From assembly GCF_014779595.1 (NCBI RefSeq), contig NZ_JACXZT010000009.1:129378-193377 (forward strand): a stretch of DNA of 64,000 nucleotides, given 5' to 3'. Each line of letters starts with the position of its first letter. Position 1 is the first letter of the stretch. The stretch comes from Halomonas sp. ML-15. Lineage in GTDB: Bacteria; Pseudomonadota; Gammaproteobacteria; Pseudomonadales; Halomonadaceae. The notes beneath the pieces were generated by a model. It saw nothing but the letters and a program-made list of their open reading frames with translations, searched no databases and was not told where the DNA came from. Shown here piece by piece: positions 39,794 through 53,464 of this stretch. Made by a program: the position numbers and the translations under genes.

Positions 39794-40483
39794 GTGGCTC
39801 GTTCCACTCCCTCCCCGCGTGGCGATGCTTCCAGTTCCGGCGACAAGCGTGCTTCGGGCAAGTCCGGTGCCAGCAAGACCAGCAAGGGCTGGCTGAAGGA
39901 GCACTTCGACGACCGCTTCGTCCAGCAGAGCTGGCAGGACGGCTTTCGCAGCCGGGCCAGCTACAAGCTGCTGGCGCTGGACGATAAGGACCGGTTGTTC
40001 CGGCCGGGCATGGCGGTGATCGACCTGGGTGCGGCGCCGGGCGGCTGGAGCCAGGTGGCCGCCGAGAAGGTGGGGCCCGAAGGCGTGGTGATCGCCTCCG
40101 ACATCCTGGAGATGGACGGGCTGGCCGGGGTCGATTTCATCCAGGGCGACTTCACCGAGGAGTCGGTGCTCGAGGCGATACTCGACACCCTGGGCGATCG
40201 CCCGGTGGACCTTGTGATGTCCGACATGGCCCCCAATATGAGTGGTATGGCGGCCATCGACCAGCCCCAGGCCATGTACCTGGTCGAGCTGGCGCTTGAC
40301 CTGGCCCGCCAGACGCTGAAGCCGCAGGGTCGTTTCCTTGCCAAGGTGTTCCAGGGCGAAGGCTTCGACGCCTATCTCAAGGAGCTGCGTAACAGTTTCG
40401 ACCGGGTGGTGACCCGCAAGCCAGAGGCCTCCCGCGCGCGTTCGCGCGAAGTGTACCTGCTGGCGGAAGGATTTCGCGGCTGA
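39794..40483 (+). CDS. rlmE: 23S rRNA 2'-O-methyltransferase RlmE (FtsJ)
   Basis: RlmE methylates U2552 of 23S rRNA. The protein has the SAM-binding '[17 protein letters not shown]' and '[13 protein letters not shown]', plus the catalytic Lys in '[10 protein letters not shown]'. I favour the GTG at 39794, with AAGG seven bases upstream; the ATG at 39776 lacks a Shine-Dalgarno and adds six residues. From the GTG it is 229 residues, about 20 longer than E. coli RlmE because of a Ser/Lys-rich N-terminus. It precedes ftsH, as in E. coli. Confidence 0.94.
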   Translation: MARSTPSPRGDASSSGDKRASGKSGASKTSKGWLKEHFDDRFVQQSWQDGFRSRASYKLLALDDKDRLFRPGMAVIDLGAAPGGWSQVAAEKVGPEGVVIASDILEMDGLAGVDFIQGDFTEESVLEAILDTLGDRPVDLVMSDMAPNMSGMAAIDQPQAMYLVELALDLARQTLKPQGRFLAKVFQGEGFDAYLKELRNSFDRVVTRKPEASRARSREVYLLAEGFRG

Positions 40484-40671
40484 GCCTCGGCTTGGCCACA
40501 ACGATAGTCAAAGACTAATGGCGCAATGGCCGGACAGGGCTGCCCAACTATGTCACAGTATGGGCAGGCATAGCCCCCGCAGCTGGGCGGAACACGCCCC
40601 GCTGTGCGTGGTCCTACAAATAGGCGTTTCGGCCGACAGATGCTTGCAACGAGGGTAGGCCCTTGAACGAT

Positions 40672-42681
<2,010 letters not shown>

Positions 42682-42771
42682 TATCGACCCGTCGCAGGCA
42701 GGCGCCCCTCCGGGGCGCCTTTGCCGTGCGGGGCAATCGTTTTGTCAGCATGCCGCCACAGGACCGACTGC

Positions 42772-43638
42772 ATGATGGAAACCGCTTCACCGACCTGGCT
42801 GCCCTGCGGGCGTCATCGCCTCGATCTCTCCTACCCTCGCGTCATGGGAATTCTCAACGTCACTCCCGACTCCTTCTCCGACGGCGGCCGGCATACTGTC
42901 ATCGATGATGCCGTGCGGCATGCCGAGGGCATGCTTGCCGAGGGGGCGGCGATCATCGATGTGGGCGGCGAGTCCACCCGTCCGGGCTCCCAGGCTGTCT
43001 CCACCCAGCAGGAGCTGGACCGGGTGATGCCCGTGGTCGAGCGACTGGTCCGCGAACTCGATGCGCTGGTGTCGGTGGATACCAGCAGCCCCGTGGTGAT
43101 GCGGGAAGCCGTCGCGATGGGTGTGGGGATGATCAACGACGTGCGGGCCCTGCGGCAGGAGGGCGCGCTGGAGGCGGCGATGGGTACCGGCCTGCCGGTC
43201 TGCCTGATGCACATGCAGGGCGAGCCGCGAGACATGCAGCAGTCCCCTCGCTATGATGTGCCGGTGGAGGAGTCGGTCAGCGATTTCCTGGAGTCACGAA
43301 TTGTCGCTTGCGAAGCCGCCGGGCTGCGCCGTGAGCGCCTGCTGATCGACCCGGGATTCGGCTTCGGCAAGAGCGTCGAGCACAACCTGCGGCTGCTCAA
43401 TCGCATGGAGGGCCTGGCGGCGCTGGGGCTTCCGCTGCTTGTGGGGATGTCGCGCAAGAGCATGATCGGCAAGGTGCTTGGCCGGCCGGTCGAGGAGCGA
43501 CTGCCTGGTGGCCTGGCGCTGGCGTCACTGGCCGTCGAGCGCGGCGCAAGCATTCTGCGTGTCCATGATGTAGGCCCGGTCCTGGATGCGGTTAACATGA
43601 CATGGGCCGTGCTTAGGGAAGGCTGCGAGCATGACTAG
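42772..43638 (+). CDS. folP: Dihydropteroate synthase
   Basis: FolP joins pterin pyrophosphate and p-aminobenzoate in folate synthesis and is the sulfonamide target. The 288-residue protein has '[16 protein letters not shown]' near residue 24 and '[11 protein letters not shown]' near 63, both pterin/pABA-site loops, plus the '[12 protein letters not shown]' loop. The start is ATG 42772; ATG 42775 is adjacent. Its end overlaps glmM by 8 bp, the usual ftsH-folP-glmM order. Confidence 0.96.
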   Translation: MMETASPTWLPCGRHRLDLSYPRVMGILNVTPDSFSDGGRHTVIDDAVRHAEGMLAEGAAIIDVGGESTRPGSQAVSTQQELDRVMPVVERLVRELDALVSVDTSSPVVMREAVAMGVGMINDVRALRQEGALEAAMGTGLPVCLMHMQGEPRDMQQSPRYDVPVEESVSDFLESRIVACEAAGLRRERLLIDPGFGFGKSVEHNLRLLNRMEGLAALGLPLLVGMSRKSMIGKVLGRPVEERLPGGLALASLAVERGASILRVHDVGPVLDAVNMTWAVLREGCEHD

Positions 43639-44980
43639 ACGCTATTTCGGTACCGACGGAATTCGGGGCACGGTGGGCGAGTATCCGATAACGGCCGACT
43701 TCATGCTGAAGCTGGGCTGGGCCATGGGACGGGTCTTGGCCCGGGACAAGGAGCGCGTTCGTGTACTGATCGGCAAGGACACCCGCATCTCTGGCTACAT
43801 GTTCGAGTCGGCACTGGAGGCGGGTCTTTCGGCAGCCGGTGTCGACGTGGCCCTGCTGGGCCCGATGCCGACGCCGGGGATCGCCTATTTGACGCGGACC
43901 TTTCGCGCGGATGCCGGTATCGTGATCTCGGCGTCGCATAATCCCTTTGCCGACAACGGCATCAAGTTCTTCTCCACCGATGGCACCAAGCTGGCCGACG
44001 AGATCGAGGAGCGCATCGAGGCGATGCTCGACGAGCCGCTTACCACCGTGGTTGCCGATCGTCTGGGCAAGGCCGTGCGAATCGACGATGCCGCCGGCCG
44101 CTACATCGAGTTCTGCAAGTCGACCATACCCAACCGGGTCAGCCTGCATGGGCTGAAGATCGTGCTGGACTGTGCCCATGGGGCGACCTACCACATCGCT
44201 CCCAGCGTCTTCCGTGAGCTGGGTGCCGAGATCAGCCTGATCGGTGCAAGCCCCGACGGACTCAATATCAACCGCGACGTGGGTTCCACCTTCCCCGCCG
44301 CGTTGCGCGCCGCGGTGATCCAGCAGGGTGCCGACCTGGGTGTCGCCTTCGATGGCGATGGCGACAGGGTGCTGATGGTCGATGCCGATGGACGCGAGAT
44401 CGATGGCGACGACATCCTCTACCTGATCGCCAGGGACCGGCATGAGCGGGGGCAGCTCGGCGGTGGCGTGGTGGGCACCCTGATGACAAACTTCGGTCTT
44501 GCCATGGCGCTGGAAGCGATGGGGGTCCCCTTCGAGCGCGCCAAGGTGGGCGACCGCTACGTGGTGGAGCGCCTGGTGGCCAACGGCTGGCAGCTGGGCG
44601 GCGAGTCGTCCGGCCATATCGTCTGTGCCGACGTGCAGAGTACCGGGGATGGTATCGTGTCGGCATTGCAGGTGCTGGCGATCATGGTTTCCGAGGACAG
44701 GTCCCTGAAGAGCCTGCTGTCGGGACTGGAGAAGGTGCCCCAGGTGCTGGTGAATGTGCGCCTGACGCCGGGCAGCGACGCCAAGGCCCTGATGGCGAGT
44801 TCGGCGGTCAAGGATGCGGTGGCCGCCATGGAGTCGGAGCTGGGCGAGGAAGGCCGCGTACTGCTGCGTCCTTCGGGCACAGAGCCGTTGATTCGCGTGA
44901 TGGTCGAAGGACGTGCGCATCTCGATGTGGAGGGCATGGCCCGACGCCTGGCCGCCGAAGTGGAGCAGCAGTTGGGCTGA
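43631..44980 (+). CDS. glmM: Phosphoglucosamine mutase
   Basis: GlmM converts glucosamine-6-phosphate to glucosamine-1-phosphate for peptidoglycan and LPS. The 449-residue protein has '[10 protein letters not shown]' at the start, the phosphoserine loop '[13 protein letters not shown]' near 100-112, the metal loop 'DGDGDRV' near 242 and the phosphate-binding '[12 protein letters not shown]' near 415. Confidence 0.97.
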   Translation: MTRRYFGTDGIRGTVGEYPITADFMLKLGWAMGRVLARDKERVRVLIGKDTRISGYMFESALEAGLSAAGVDVALLGPMPTPGIAYLTRTFRADAGIVISASHNPFADNGIKFFSTDGTKLADEIEERIEAMLDEPLTTVVADRLGKAVRIDDAAGRYIEFCKSTIPNRVSLHGLKIVLDCAHGATYHIAPSVFRELGAEISLIGASPDGLNINRDVGSTFPAALRAAVIQQGADLGVAFDGDGDRVLMVDADGREIDGDDILYLIARDRHERGQLGGGVVGTLMTNFGLAMALEAMGVPFERAKVGDRYVVERLVANGWQLGGESSGHIVCADVQSTGDGIVSALQVLAIMVSEDRSLKSLLSGLEKVPQVLVNVRLTPGSDAKALMASSAVKDAVAAMESELGEEGRVLLRPSGTEPLIRVMVEGRAHLDVEGMARRLAAEVEQQLG

Positions 44981-45053
44981 CGACCGCGTCGGATGGTTGT
45001 CTTGACACGACGCCTCCTATACCATTTCGCACCACTTTGAAAGAGGACGCAGC

Positions 45054-45803
45054 ATGCGAACGCCGCTGATCGCCGGGAACTGGAAGATGAACGGTTCGGC
45101 CTCTCTGGTCGAGGATTTCGGCCGTGCCTTTCCCCGTACCGTGCTTCCGGCGTCTCTGGATGTGGTCATACTGCCGCCCTTCCCCTATCTGGACATGGCG
45201 CAGCGGGCCTTTGCCGATACCTCGCTCGAACTGGGTGCCCAGACGCTCAACCCGTTGCATTCCGGTGCTCGCACGGGTGAGGTGAGCGGCCAGATGCTCC
45301 GGGAGTTCGGCGTGAAGTATGCGCTGGTGGGGCACTCCGAGCGTCGTCAGCTCTATCGCGAGAACGACGAAGCCGTGCACGATCGGCTGCTGGCGGCGCT
45401 CAGCGTCGACATTACGCCTATCCTGTGCGTGGGTGAGAGCCTGGAGGAGAGGGATGCGGGTCGCACCATGGACGTGGTGCTGGGCCAGGTGGGCTATGTG
45501 ATGGCGCGCCTCGAGCCCGAGCAGCGCCCTCGGGTGGTCATCGCCTACGAGCCAGTCTGGGCGATCGGTACCGGACGCACGGCGACACCCGGACAGGCCC
45601 AGGAGGTCATGGCCGGGATTCGTCAGTATCAGGCCAGCTTCGATCGCGAGCTGGCGGCGGGGATGCGATTGCTTTACGGCGGCAGCATGAACGCGAACAA
45701 CGCGGCTGAGCTGCTGGCCCAGCCGGACATCGACGGCGGCCTCGTGGGCGGTGCTTCGCTCAAGGTCGACGATTTTCTAGCCATTTGTCAGTCAGCAGGT
45801 TGA
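45054..45803 (+). CDS. tpiA: Triosephosphate isomerase
   Basis: TpiA interconverts dihydroxyacetone phosphate and glyceraldehyde-3-phosphate. The 249-residue TIM barrel has 'AGNWKMNG' (catalytic Lys), 'VGHSERR' (His near 95), the '[11 protein letters not shown]' loop with the catalytic Glu near 165 and '[10 protein letters not shown]'. A GAAAGAGG lies before the ATG. secG follows four bases later. Confidence 0.98.
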   Translation: MRTPLIAGNWKMNGSASLVEDFGRAFPRTVLPASLDVVILPPFPYLDMAQRAFADTSLELGAQTLNPLHSGARTGEVSGQMLREFGVKYALVGHSERRQLYRENDEAVHDRLLAALSVDITPILCVGESLEERDAGRTMDVVLGQVGYVMARLEPEQRPRVVIAYEPVWAIGTGRTATPGQAQEVMAGIRQYQASFDRELAAGMRLLYGGSMNANNAAELLAQPDIDGGLVGGASLKVDDFLAICQSAG

Positions 45804-45807
45804 ATCC

Positions 45808-46164
45808 ATGCAAGTTGCCATTCTCTTGATCCATGTGGTGATCGCCATCACCCTGGTCGTCCTTATCCTGCTGCAGCAGGGCAAGGGCGCCGAAGCCGGT
45901 GCCGCCTTCGGTGGCGGTGCCTCCCAGACCGTATTCGGCTCGCGGGGTAGTGGCGGTTTCCTGTCCCGTGCCACGGCCGTGCTGGCGTTTACCTTTTTCG
46001 CCACGTCGCTGACTCTGGCCTGGTACGCCACCCAGGCCCAGGCGCCGGAAGTCGGTATTCCCGATGCTCGTCTGATCGAACAGCGGAACGGTGTCCCAAC
46101 CCTTGACGACGGCGCCCGTGACGTGGATAATACCGCGCCAGTGCTGGAAGAAAGCAACGACTAA
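45808..46164 (+). CDS. secG: Preprotein translocase subunit SecG
   Basis: SecG assists SecYE in protein export. The 118-residue protein has two membrane helices (residues 3-21 and about 52-70) around the conserved '[19 protein letters not shown]', then a polar C-terminal tail. The tpiA-secG-tRNA-Leu order is standard for gammaproteobacteria. Confidence 0.96.
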   Translation: MQVAILLIHVVIAITLVVLILLQQGKGAEAGAAFGGGASQTVFGSRGSGGFLSRATAVLAFTFFATSLTLAWYATQAQAPEVGIPDARLIEQRNGVPTLDDGARDVDNTAPVLEESND

Positions 46165-46189
46165 GGTTGGGGCTCCAGTCATCAAGAAA

Positions 46190-46276
46190 GCCGAAGTGGT
46201 GGAATTGGTAGACACGCTATCTTGAGGGGGTAGTGACCGTAAGGTCGTGCGGGTTCAAGTCCCGCCTTCGGCACCA
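46190..46276 (+). tRNA. tRNA-Leu (anticodon GAG)
   Basis: An 87-nt tRNA with a 7-bp acceptor stem (GCCGAAG/CTTCGGC), the long variable arm of Leu tRNAs (GTGACCGTAAGGTCGTG region), the anticodon loop CTTGAGG and encoded CCA at 46274-46276. Confidence 0.97.
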
Positions 46277-46423
46277 TCTGAAACGCCGTGATCCGAGTAA
46301 GCAGGGGATCATGAGACGACAGAAGCAGGATTGGCACCAGGAAGGTTGTAGCAAAATGGTTGTAAGCGCCAATGCGGCTTGACTCAAGTGCATCAGGCAC
46401 CTACAATCGCCGACCTGGAATGT

Positions 46424-46500
<77 letters not shown>

Positions 46501-46565
46501 TTTTCCGGTCAGCTGTCTTGCGAGGCAGTCATGAGCGCCGAAGTGGTACTACAGGTTTCTTGTGA

Positions 46566-46595
46566 AAGGCCCCTTCCTGCGAAGGGGCTTTTTGT
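46566..46595 (+). terminator. Terminator after tRNA-fMet
   Basis: A hairpin of AAGGCCCCTTC and GAAGGGGCTT (one bulged G) followed by TTTTT lies 65 bp beyond the tRNA and upstream of rimP. Confidence 0.85.
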
Positions 46596-46714
46596 TAGCA
46601 GCTTACTGTCGGCAAGGGCCGGCAGCGCTTATCCGGGCAACGCCAATCAGCCACCTAGCTTTCCTGTTTACTCCCGGCCAGGTGCCTGATGCAACGGCTG
46701 TAGGAGCTTTCTCT

Positions 46715-47176
46715 GTGGCACTCAAGGACGCTGCGCTTTATGCGCTGATCGAGCCGGTGGTCACCGCCATGGGTTTCGAGCTCTGGGGCATCGACTATCG
46801 TCCCCAGGGCAAGCATTCCCGTGTTGTGATCTACATTGATCATGCCGAGGGTGTGAGCGTGGACCATTGCGCTGATATCAGTCGCCAGGTCAGCGCCGTG
46901 CTCGACGTGGAAGACCCCATACCGGGTGAGTATCGCCTGGAGGTGTCGTCGCCGGGCATGGATCGTCCGCTCTTCACTCTCGACCACTTCGCCCGTTTTG
47001 CGGGGCACCAGGTGGCACTGAAGCTGCGGGTACCCTTCGATGGGCGACGCAAGTTCCAGGGTCTGCTGGCCGGCATCGAGGAGGACGAGGTGCTGTTGCA
47101 GCAGGACGGCGAAGAGTATTGCTTTCCCATCGAAAGCATCGACCAGGCACGAGTGGTGCCCCGGTTCGAAGACTGA
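46715..47176 (+). CDS. rimP: Ribosome maturation factor RimP
   Basis: RimP helps assemble the 30S subunit. From the GTG at 46715, with TAGGAGC seven bases upstream, it has 153 residues and the conserved '[18 protein letters not shown]', '[16 protein letters not shown]' and the C-terminal Sm-like fold. First gene of the nusA operon. Confidence 0.96.
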   Translation: MALKDAALYALIEPVVTAMGFELWGIDYRPQGKHSRVVIYIDHAEGVSVDHCADISRQVSAVLDVEDPIPGEYRLEVSSPGMDRPLFTLDHFARFAGHQVALKLRVPFDGRRKFQGLLAGIEEDEVLLQQDGEEYCFPIESIDQARVVPRFED

Positions 47177-47216
47177 GGTCGGTGCATATGGACAGGTTTT
47201 CTGGCGAGGCAAAGGC

Positions 47217-48710
47217 ATGAGTAAAGAAATTCTGACGGTCGTCGATGCGATCTCCAATGAAAAAGGCGTGCCCCGCGACGTGATCTTCGAGGCCGTCGAG
47301 GCGGCCCTGGCCAGCGCATCACGCAAGCGCTTCGAGGGTCGGGAAGTCAGTGTGCGCGTTCACATCGACCGCTACACCGGCGAATACGAGACGTTCCGTC
47401 GCTGGGAGGTGGTGGAGGACGACGAATTCGAGAATCCCGACGCCGAGATCAAGGAGTCCTTCGCCGAGCGCCGCGATCCGCCGCTCAAGCGGGGCGATGT
47501 GGTCGAGGAGCAGATCGAGAATGCCGCCTTCGGCCGTATCGCTGCCCAGACCGCCAAGCAGGTCATCGTGCAGAAGGTGCGCGAGGCCGAGCGCGCCGAA
47601 GTGGTGCGCCAGTACGCCGAGCGTGAGGGTGAGCTGGTCGCCGGCATCGTCAAGAAGACCACCCGCGATGGCCTGATCATCGACCTTGGCGACAACGCGG
47701 AAGCCTTCTTGCCCCGCGGCGAGATGATTCCCGGCGAGCGCTACCGCATGAACGATCGGGTACGGGCACTGCTGACCAAGGTCGATGCCGATGCGCGTGG
47801 TGCCCAGTTGATTCTGTCGCGCACCTGTCCGGAGCTGATCATCGAACTATTCAAGATCGAGGTGCCGGAGATCGCCGAGCAGCTCATCGAGATCAAGGGT
47901 GCCGCGCGCGATCCCGGCTCCCGGGCCAAGATCGCGGTCAAGACCAACGACCGGCGCATCGACCCGGTGGGCGCCTGCGTCGGCATGCGCGGCTCGCGGG
48001 TGCAGGCGGTATCCAGTGAGCTGCAGAACGAGCGGGTCGATATCATCCTGTGGGATGACAATCCGGCCCAGCTGGTCATCAATGCCATGGCGCCGGCGGA
48101 TGTCGGCTCGATCCTCGTCGACGAGGACGCGCATGCCATGGACGTAGCCGTCGCCGAGGACAACCTGGCCCAGGCCATCGGCCGTAGTGGCCAGAACGTG
48201 CGCCTGGCCTCGGAGCTCACCGGATGGCGGATCAACGTCATGACCGAGAACGAGGCCGAAGACAAGCGAGAGCAGGAGATCGATAGCCTGGTCGAGCATT
48301 TCATTCAGCATCTGGATATCGAGGATGACCTCGCCCGGCTGCTGGTGGAGGAAGGTTTCACCACGCTGGAAGAGATCGCCTACGTGCCCCTCGAGGAAAT
48401 TCTCGAGATCGAGGAGCTCGATGAGGAACTGGTGGAAGATTTGCGCGCGCGTGCCAAGGATGAACTGCTGAACCTGGCCATCGCCTCCGAAGAGGCGCTG
48501 GACGGTGCTCAGCCGGCCGACGACCTGCTGGAAATGGAGGGCATGGAGCGTCATCTGGCCTTCATTCTGGCGAGCCGCGGCATTGTCACCATGGAGGACC
48601 TCGCCGAGCAGTCCGTCGACGATCTGATGGACATCGAGGGCATGGACGAGGAGCGCGCTGCATCACTGATCATGACTGCCCGTGCGCCCTGGTTCGAGAA
48701 CGAACAGTAA
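47217..48710 (+). CDS. nusA: Transcription termination/antitermination factor NusA
   Basis: NusA binds RNA polymerase and modulates pausing, termination and antitermination. The 497-residue protein has the N-terminal RNAP-binding domain, an S1 domain near 135-200, two KH domains (about 205-345, including '[17 protein letters not shown]') and two acidic C-terminal repeats, the gammaproteobacterial form. Start at ATG 47217. Confidence 0.97.
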   Translation: MSKEILTVVDAISNEKGVPRDVIFEAVEAALASASRKRFEGREVSVRVHIDRYTGEYETFRRWEVVEDDEFENPDAEIKESFAERRDPPLKRGDVVEEQIENAAFGRIAAQTAKQVIVQKVREAERAEVVRQYAEREGELVAGIVKKTTRDGLIIDLGDNAEAFLPRGEMIPGERYRMNDRVRALLTKVDADARGAQLILSRTCPELIIELFKIEVPEIAEQLIEIKGAARDPGSRAKIAVKTNDRRIDPVGACVGMRGSRVQAVSSELQNERVDIILWDDNPAQLVINAMAPADVGSILVDEDAHAMDVAVAEDNLAQAIGRSGQNVRLASELTGWRINVMTENEAEDKREQEIDSLVEHFIQHLDIEDDLARLLVEEGFTTLEEIAYVPLEEILEIEELDEELVEDLRARAKDELLNLAIASEEALDGAQPADDLLEMEGMERHLAFILASRGIVTMEDLAEQSVDDLMDIEGMDEERAASLIMTARAPWFENEQ

Positions 48711-48737
48711 ACGGGTCACGGGCTGAGGAGGGTCAAC

Positions 48738-51272
48738 ATGTCAGAAATGACCGTTAAAGATTTTGCAGCGAAGGTAGGGCGCGACGTCCCCCGCCTGCTG
48801 GAACAGATGAAAGAAGCCGGGCTCGAGCACAAGGCCGAGACTGATGCGGTGTCCGAGGAGGACAAGCGTCAGCTGCTCGACTATCTCACCAAGAGCCATG
48901 GTGGCGACGGTGCTGCGGGAGCCAAGAATCGCATTACCTTGACCCGCAAGACCAGGAGCCGCATCAAGACCGGTGAGCGGGGCAAGACCATCGAGGTGCA
49001 GGTGCGCAAGAAGCGGACCTACGTCAAGCGTGCCGAGGATGAGGCACCGCCTCCGGAGCCGGCGGAGGATGCCGGTCCGCGCCAGCTGGTAGGCGACATG
49101 GCGGATTCACGGGCCAAGCGCGAAGCGCAGGATGCCGAGGACGCCAAGGAGCGTGCCGCCGAGCGTCAGGCCCGTGAAGAGGCCGCCAAGGCCGAGGCCG
49201 CAGCACCCGCACCCATCGAGCAGCCTGCCAAGGCCGCCGAGGTGCCGCAGATCCCGGTCCCCGAGCTCGAGCAGTCTGAACCTTCGGCAGAGCCCCCGGC
49301 TCCGCCCAAGGAGGGTCGCAGCGATCGCCGCACGGCGCCGCCGAAGAAGGCGGCTGCCAAGAAGGGGCGGGGTCGTGACGATGAGGATCGTGGCGATCGG
49401 GAGGAGCGCCGTCGCGGTGGCGCCGCCAAGAAGGCCAAGCGCTCCGAGCGCCGTGGCAGTCGTCGCGGTGGCTCCCAGGGCGGTGGCCAGCACGGTTTCC
49501 AGAAGCCGACGCAGCCGATCGTGCGCGAAGTCTCCATCCCGGAGTCGATCAGCGTCGCCGAGCTCGCCGACAAGATGTCGATCAAGGCCAACGAGGTCAT
49601 CAAGGCGATGTTCACCATGGGTGCGGCGGTGACCATCAACCAGACCATCGATCAGGACACTGCGGCCATCGTGGTCGAGGAGATGGGCCACAAGCCCAAG
49701 CTGGTCAAGGACGATGCACTGGAAACCGAAGTGCTTTCCGGCATCTCCTATGAAGGCGAAGAAATTTCCCGTTCGCCGGTGGTCACGGTCATGGGGCACG
49801 TCGACCATGGCAAGACCTCGCTGCTCGACTATATCCGCAAGGCCAAGGTGGCGACCGGTGAGGCTGGCGGCATCACCCAGCATATCGGCGCCTATCACGT
49901 GGAAGACCAGCACGGCGGCGTGACCTTCCTCGACACCCCGGGCCACGCGGCGTTCACCGCCATGCGTGCACGCGGTGCCAAGGCCACCGACGTGGTCATC
50001 CTGGTGGTGGCGGCCGACGATGGCGTCATGCCCCAGACCATCGAGGCGATCGAGCACTCCAAGGCAGCCGAAGTGCCGATGGTGGTGGCGGTCAACAAGA
50101 TCGACAAGGAAGGCGCGGACTTCGACCGTATCCGCAACGAGCTTTCCCAGCATGGGGTCATTTCCGAGGAGTGGGGTGGCGATACGCAGTTCGTCCACGT
50201 CTCGGCCAAGACGGGCGACGGCATCGAGGAGCTGCTGGAGGCGATCCAGCTGGTTTCCGAAGTCCTCGAGCTCAAGGCGGTTCCCGAAGCGCCCGGCAAG
50301 GGTGTGGTGGTCGAGTCGCGTCTCGACAGGGGGCGCGGCCCGGTGGCCACCGTGCTGGTCCAGAACGGTACCCTGCGCAAGGGCGACATCGTCCTGGCCG
50401 GCCTGCACTACGGCCGTGTGCGTGCGCTGACCAACGAGCTCGGCCAGCAGGTCGACGCCGTGGGTCCGGCGATGCCGGTGGAGATCCAGGGTCTCGACGG
50501 TACCCCGGATGCCGGTGACGACTTCATGGTCGTGGCCGACGAGAAGAAGGCCCGCGAGGTCGCCAACTTCCGTCAGGGCAAGTATCGCGAAGTGCGCCTG
50601 GCGCGTCAGCAGAAGGCCAAGCTGGAGAACATGTTCAGCCAGATGGGCCAGGACGAGGTGGCCAAGGTCAACATCGTGCTGAAGGCCGATGTGCAGGGCT
50701 CGCTGGAAGCCATCAAGGGCGCCCTGGAAGAGCTCTCCACCGGCGAAGTCGAAGTGGCTGTGGTCTCCTCCGGCGTGGGCGGCATCACAGGTACCGATGC
50801 CAACCTGGCGCTGGCCTCCGAGGCCATCGTGGTGGGCTTCAACGTCCGTGCCGATGCGGCCGCCCGTGAGATCATCGAGCGTGAAGGCCTGGATCTGCGC
50901 TACTACAGCGTGATCTATCAGCTGATCGACGAGGTCAAGCAGGCCATGAGCGGCATGCTGGCACCGGAGTGGAAGGAAGAGATCGTCGGCGTGGCCGAGG
51001 TTCGTGATGTCTTCCGCGCACCGAAGATCGGCGCCGTGGCGGGCTGCATGGTTGTCGAGGGCAGCGTGCATCGCAACAAGAAGATCCGCGTGCTGCGCGA
51101 CAACGTGGTCATCTACGAAGGCGAGCTCGAGTCCCTGCGTCGCTTCAAGGACGACGTCAGCGAAGTGCGTAACGGCATGGAGTGTGGCATCGGCGTGAAG
51201 AACTACAATGACGTTCAGGTTGGCGACAAGATCGAAGTTTTCGATCAGGTCAAGGTCGAGCGGACGCTCTAA
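48738..51272 (+). CDS. infB: Translation initiation factor IF-2
   Basis: IF-2 is the GTPase that brings fMet-tRNA to the 30S subunit. The 844-residue protein has an IF2 N-terminal helical domain, a long charged Arg/Glu/Lys/Ala-rich linker (about 85-250), the G domain with '[12 protein letters not shown]' near residue 352, '[15 protein letters not shown]' and 'NKIDK', and domains II-IV. GAGGAGGG precedes the ATG. Confidence 0.98.
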   Translation: MSEMTVKDFAAKVGRDVPRLLEQMKEAGLEHKAETDAVSEEDKRQLLDYLTKSHGGDGAAGAKNRITLTRKTRSRIKTGERGKTIEVQVRKKRTYVKRAEDEAPPPEPAEDAGPRQLVGDMADSRAKREAQDAEDAKERAAERQAREEAAKAEAAAPAPIEQPAKAAEVPQIPVPELEQSEPSAEPPAPPKEGRSDRRTAPPKKAAAKKGRGRDDEDRGDREERRRGGAAKKAKRSERRGSRRGGSQGGGQHGFQKPTQPIVREVSIPESISVAELADKMSIKANEVIKAMFTMGAAVTINQTIDQDTAAIVVEEMGHKPKLVKDDALETEVLSGISYEGEEISRSPVVTVMGHVDHGKTSLLDYIRKAKVATGEAGGITQHIGAYHVEDQHGGVTFLDTPGHAAFTAMRARGAKATDVVILVVAADDGVMPQTIEAIEHSKAAEVPMVVAVNKIDKEGADFDRIRNELSQHGVISEEWGGDTQFVHVSAKTGDGIEELLEAIQLVSEVLELKAVPEAPGKGVVVESRLDRGRGPVATVLVQNGTLRKGDIVLAGLHYGRVRALTNELGQQVDAVGPAMPVEIQGLDGTPDAGDDFMVVADEKKAREVANFRQGKYREVRLARQQKAKLENMFSQMGQDEVAKVNIVLKADVQGSLEAIKGALEELSTGEVEVAVVSSGVGGITGTDANLALASEAIVVGFNVRADAAAREIIEREGLDLRYYSVIYQLIDEVKQAMSGMLAPEWKEEIVGVAEVRDVFRAPKIGAVAGCMVVEGSVHRNKKIRVLRDNVVIYEGELESLRRFKDDVSEVRNGMECGIGVKNYNDVQVGDKIEVFDQVKVERTL

Positions 51273-51290
51273 CCGGCCAAGGAGTCGAGC

Positions 51291-51746
51291 ATGCGCGAAT
51301 TCAAGCGTACCGACCGTGTCGGCGATCAGCTGCAGAAGGAGCTGGCGGTGCTGATCCAGCGCGAGGTCAAGGACCCGCGCCTGGGGATGGTCACGGTGAG
51401 CGGCGTCGAGGTCAGCCGTGACCTCGGCTATGCCGACGTGCACGTGACCCTGCTGGGCGAGGAGGATCCCGAGCGCATCCGGGAGAATCTCAAGGTGCTC
51501 AAGCAGGCCGCGGGGTTCCTGCGTAGCCAGGTGGCCCGGCGGATCAAGCTGCGCCACGTGCCGGAGCTGCGCTTTCATTATGATGAGAGCGTGGTGCGTG
51601 GCCAACGGCTGTCGTCGCTGATCGACGAGGCGGTCTCCCGTGATCGTGCCCGTAACGAGGCCGAGGACGGCGAAGCTGCCGGCAATCACGACGGCGACGT
51701 CGGTGACGGCCAGGCGCGCGGTGGCAACGAGGACGAGAAGGACTGA
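51291..51746 (+). CDS. rbfA: Ribosome-binding factor A
   Basis: RbfA matures the 30S subunit. The 151-residue protein has the KH-like fold with 'RTDRVGDQLQKELAVLIQ' and 'LRHVPELRFHYDESV', plus an acidic, Gly/Asp-rich tail of about 30 residues. Its stop shares a base with the truB start (TGATG). Confidence 0.96.
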   Translation: MREFKRTDRVGDQLQKELAVLIQREVKDPRLGMVTVSGVEVSRDLGYADVHVTLLGEEDPERIRENLKVLKQAAGFLRSQVARRIKLRHVPELRFHYDESVVRGQRLSSLIDEAVSRDRARNEAEDGEAAGNHDGDVGDGQARGGNEDEKD

Positions 51747-52681
51747 TGGCGCGTCGTCGCCGTGGTCTGCCGGTCAACGGGGTGCTACTGCTCGACAAGC
51801 CCCAGGGTGCGTCGAGCAACCATGCCCTGCAGCGTGCCCGACGCCTGTTCCAGGCACAGAAGGCGGGCCACACCGGCACTCTCGACCCCATGGCGACGGG
51901 GCTGTTGCCGGTCTGCTTCGGCGAGGCGACCAAGTTCTCCTCGTTCCTGCTGGAGGCCGACAAGGTCTATCGCACCCGCGTCCAGCTGGGTGTGGTGACC
52001 GACACTGGCGATGCCGAGGGAGAAGTGGTCGAACGCCAGGCGGTGCCGGCACTGAGCGAGGCGGACATTGAGGCGGTGCTGGCGCGGTTTCGCGGCGAGA
52101 TCGAACAGGTTCCGCCCATGTACTCGGCGCTCAAGCATCAGGGGCGCAAGCTCTACGAGCTGGCCCGGGAGGGCAAGACGGTGGAGCGTGCAGCCCGCCG
52201 CGTGACGGTGTATGATGCGCGCCTCCTGGCTCACGATGCCGAGGGCTTCGAGCTCGAAGTCAGGGTCAGCAAGGGCACCTATATACGCACCCTGGCCGAA
52301 GATATCGGCCGGGCGCTGGGCTGCGGGGCGCATATCACTGCGCTGCGGCGGCTCAAGACCGGCCCGTTCAGTGGCGAGGCGATGCTCGACCTGGCGACCC
52401 TGGAAGCCCTCGAGGACCAGGCCGCCCGGGAGGCGCAGCTGATGCCGGTGGACGTGCTGGTAGCGCACCTGCCGGCGCTCGGCGTCGACGCCGAACAGGC
52501 CGGGCGTCTGCTGCACGGCCAGCCGATCCTCGCAGAGCGGATCGAGCTGTCCGTCGGTAGCCTGGCAAGACTCTACCGTGACGAGACCTTTCTGGGGCTC
52601 GGCACGGTCAAGACGACGGGGGAAATCGCCCCTCGTCGTCTGCTGAATACCGCGGCTGACGAACACGCCAGCCGCGCGTAA
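51746..52681 (+). CDS. truB: tRNA pseudouridine(55) synthase TruB
   Basis: TruB makes pseudouridine 55 in the T-loop. The 311-residue protein has 'GVLLLDKPQGASSNHALQ', the catalytic Asp in 'KAGHTGTLDPMATGLLPVC' and 'SKGTYIRTLAEDIG'. It overlaps rbfA by one base. Normal length. Confidence 0.97.
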   Translation: MARRRRGLPVNGVLLLDKPQGASSNHALQRARRLFQAQKAGHTGTLDPMATGLLPVCFGEATKFSSFLLEADKVYRTRVQLGVVTDTGDAEGEVVERQAVPALSEADIEAVLARFRGEIEQVPPMYSALKHQGRKLYELAREGKTVERAARRVTVYDARLLAHDAEGFELEVRVSKGTYIRTLAEDIGRALGCGAHITALRRLKTGPFSGEAMLDLATLEALEDQAAREAQLMPVDVLVAHLPALGVDAEQAGRLLHGQPILAERIELSVGSLARLYRDETFLGLGTVKTTGEIAPRRLLNTAADEHASRA

Positions 52682-52789
52682 GCAACCCGCGGGGCGTTGC
52701 CACAGGCAGCGTCCGGCAGGCGTGGAGACTGCAAATATGCGTGGTCTCCGACATTCATCATTTAGGCATATTGCTTACTGGAGAGACAG

Positions 52790-53059
52790 ATGGCACTGAC
52801 CGCTGATAAAAAGGCCGAGATCGTCAAGGACTTCGGCCGTGGCGACAACGACACCGGTTCCCCCGAGGTTCAGGTGGCCCTGCTGAGCGCCAACATCGAT
52901 GGCCTGCAGGATCACTTCAAGACCAACAAGCAGGATCACCACTCGCGTCGTGGCCTGATCCGCATGGTTAACCAGCGCCGCAAGCTGCTGGACTACCTGA
53001 AGCGCAAGGATTTCGAGCGCTATCAGGCGCTGATTCAGCGTCTGGGCCTGCGCCGCTAA
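52790..53059 (+). CDS. rpsO: 30S ribosomal protein S15
   Basis: S15 binds 16S rRNA early in 30S assembly. The 89-residue protein has '[16 protein letters not shown]' and '[21 protein letters not shown]', the family hallmarks. GGAGAGACAG precedes the ATG. The gene usually after it, pnp, is not next here. Confidence 0.98.
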   Translation: MALTADKKAEIVKDFGRGDNDTGSPEVQVALLSANIDGLQDHFKTNKQDHHSRRGLIRMVNQRRKLLDYLKRKDFERYQALIQRLGLRR

Positions 53060-53080
53060 GCGTCGGTCTCAAAGCGGTAA

Positions 53081-53112
53081 CGAAACGGGCAGCCTCAGGG
53101 CTGCCCGTTTCG
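53081..53112 (+). terminator. Terminator after rpsO
   Basis: A perfect 14-bp stem, CGAAACGGGCAGCC/GGCTGCCCGTTTCG, with a 4-base loop, 22 bp after the rpsO stop. The T-run lies inside the stem. Confidence 0.8.
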
Positions 53113-53225
53113 CGTTGTGCGGCCCGATAAAGGCGTAAGCGAAATACCCGGCACGATGCTGGAGGCACTGCGTGGGACCGGTTAGTCTGTGGTCGTCACT
53201 ACTCAATACTCAGGAGGAGATCATT

Positions 53226-53420
53226 ATGAGCGCTAGCATGATGCGCAAGCTCGGTGTGGCAATGCTGCTGGCCTTGATGTTAGGCGGCGTCGCTGCCTGC
53301 CAGGACGATGCTGGACCGGCGGAAGAAGCCGGCCAGGATATCGACGAGGCCATGGAAAGTGCTGGAGAAGGCATGGAGGAGATGGGCGAGGACATTCAGG
53401 ACGCAGCGGACGGCAATTGA
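53226..53420 (+). CDS. Small acidic lipoprotein
   Basis: A 64-residue protein with AGGAGGAGATC before the ATG. It has a signal peptide with a hydrophobic core (AMLLALMLGG) and a lipobox ending 'VAAC' (Cys near residue 25), then a mature part of about 40 residues, rich in Glu, Asp and Gly and predicted helical. It resembles entericidin-like small lipoproteins in size only. Function unknown. Confidence 0.75.
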   Translation: MSASMMRKLGVAMLLALMLGGVAACQDDAGPAEEAGQDIDEAMESAGEGMEEMGEDIQDAADGN

Positions 53421-53464
53421 TCTCAGCCCGTCATGATGCCGGCAGGTCGAGATGAGGACGCATA

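Noticed and set aside
49107-51689. 860-codon open frame antisense to infB
   Set aside because: High-GC coding DNA commonly leaves a long open antisense frame. The composition is His/Leu/Asp-rich with no motif, and infB on the other strand is certain.
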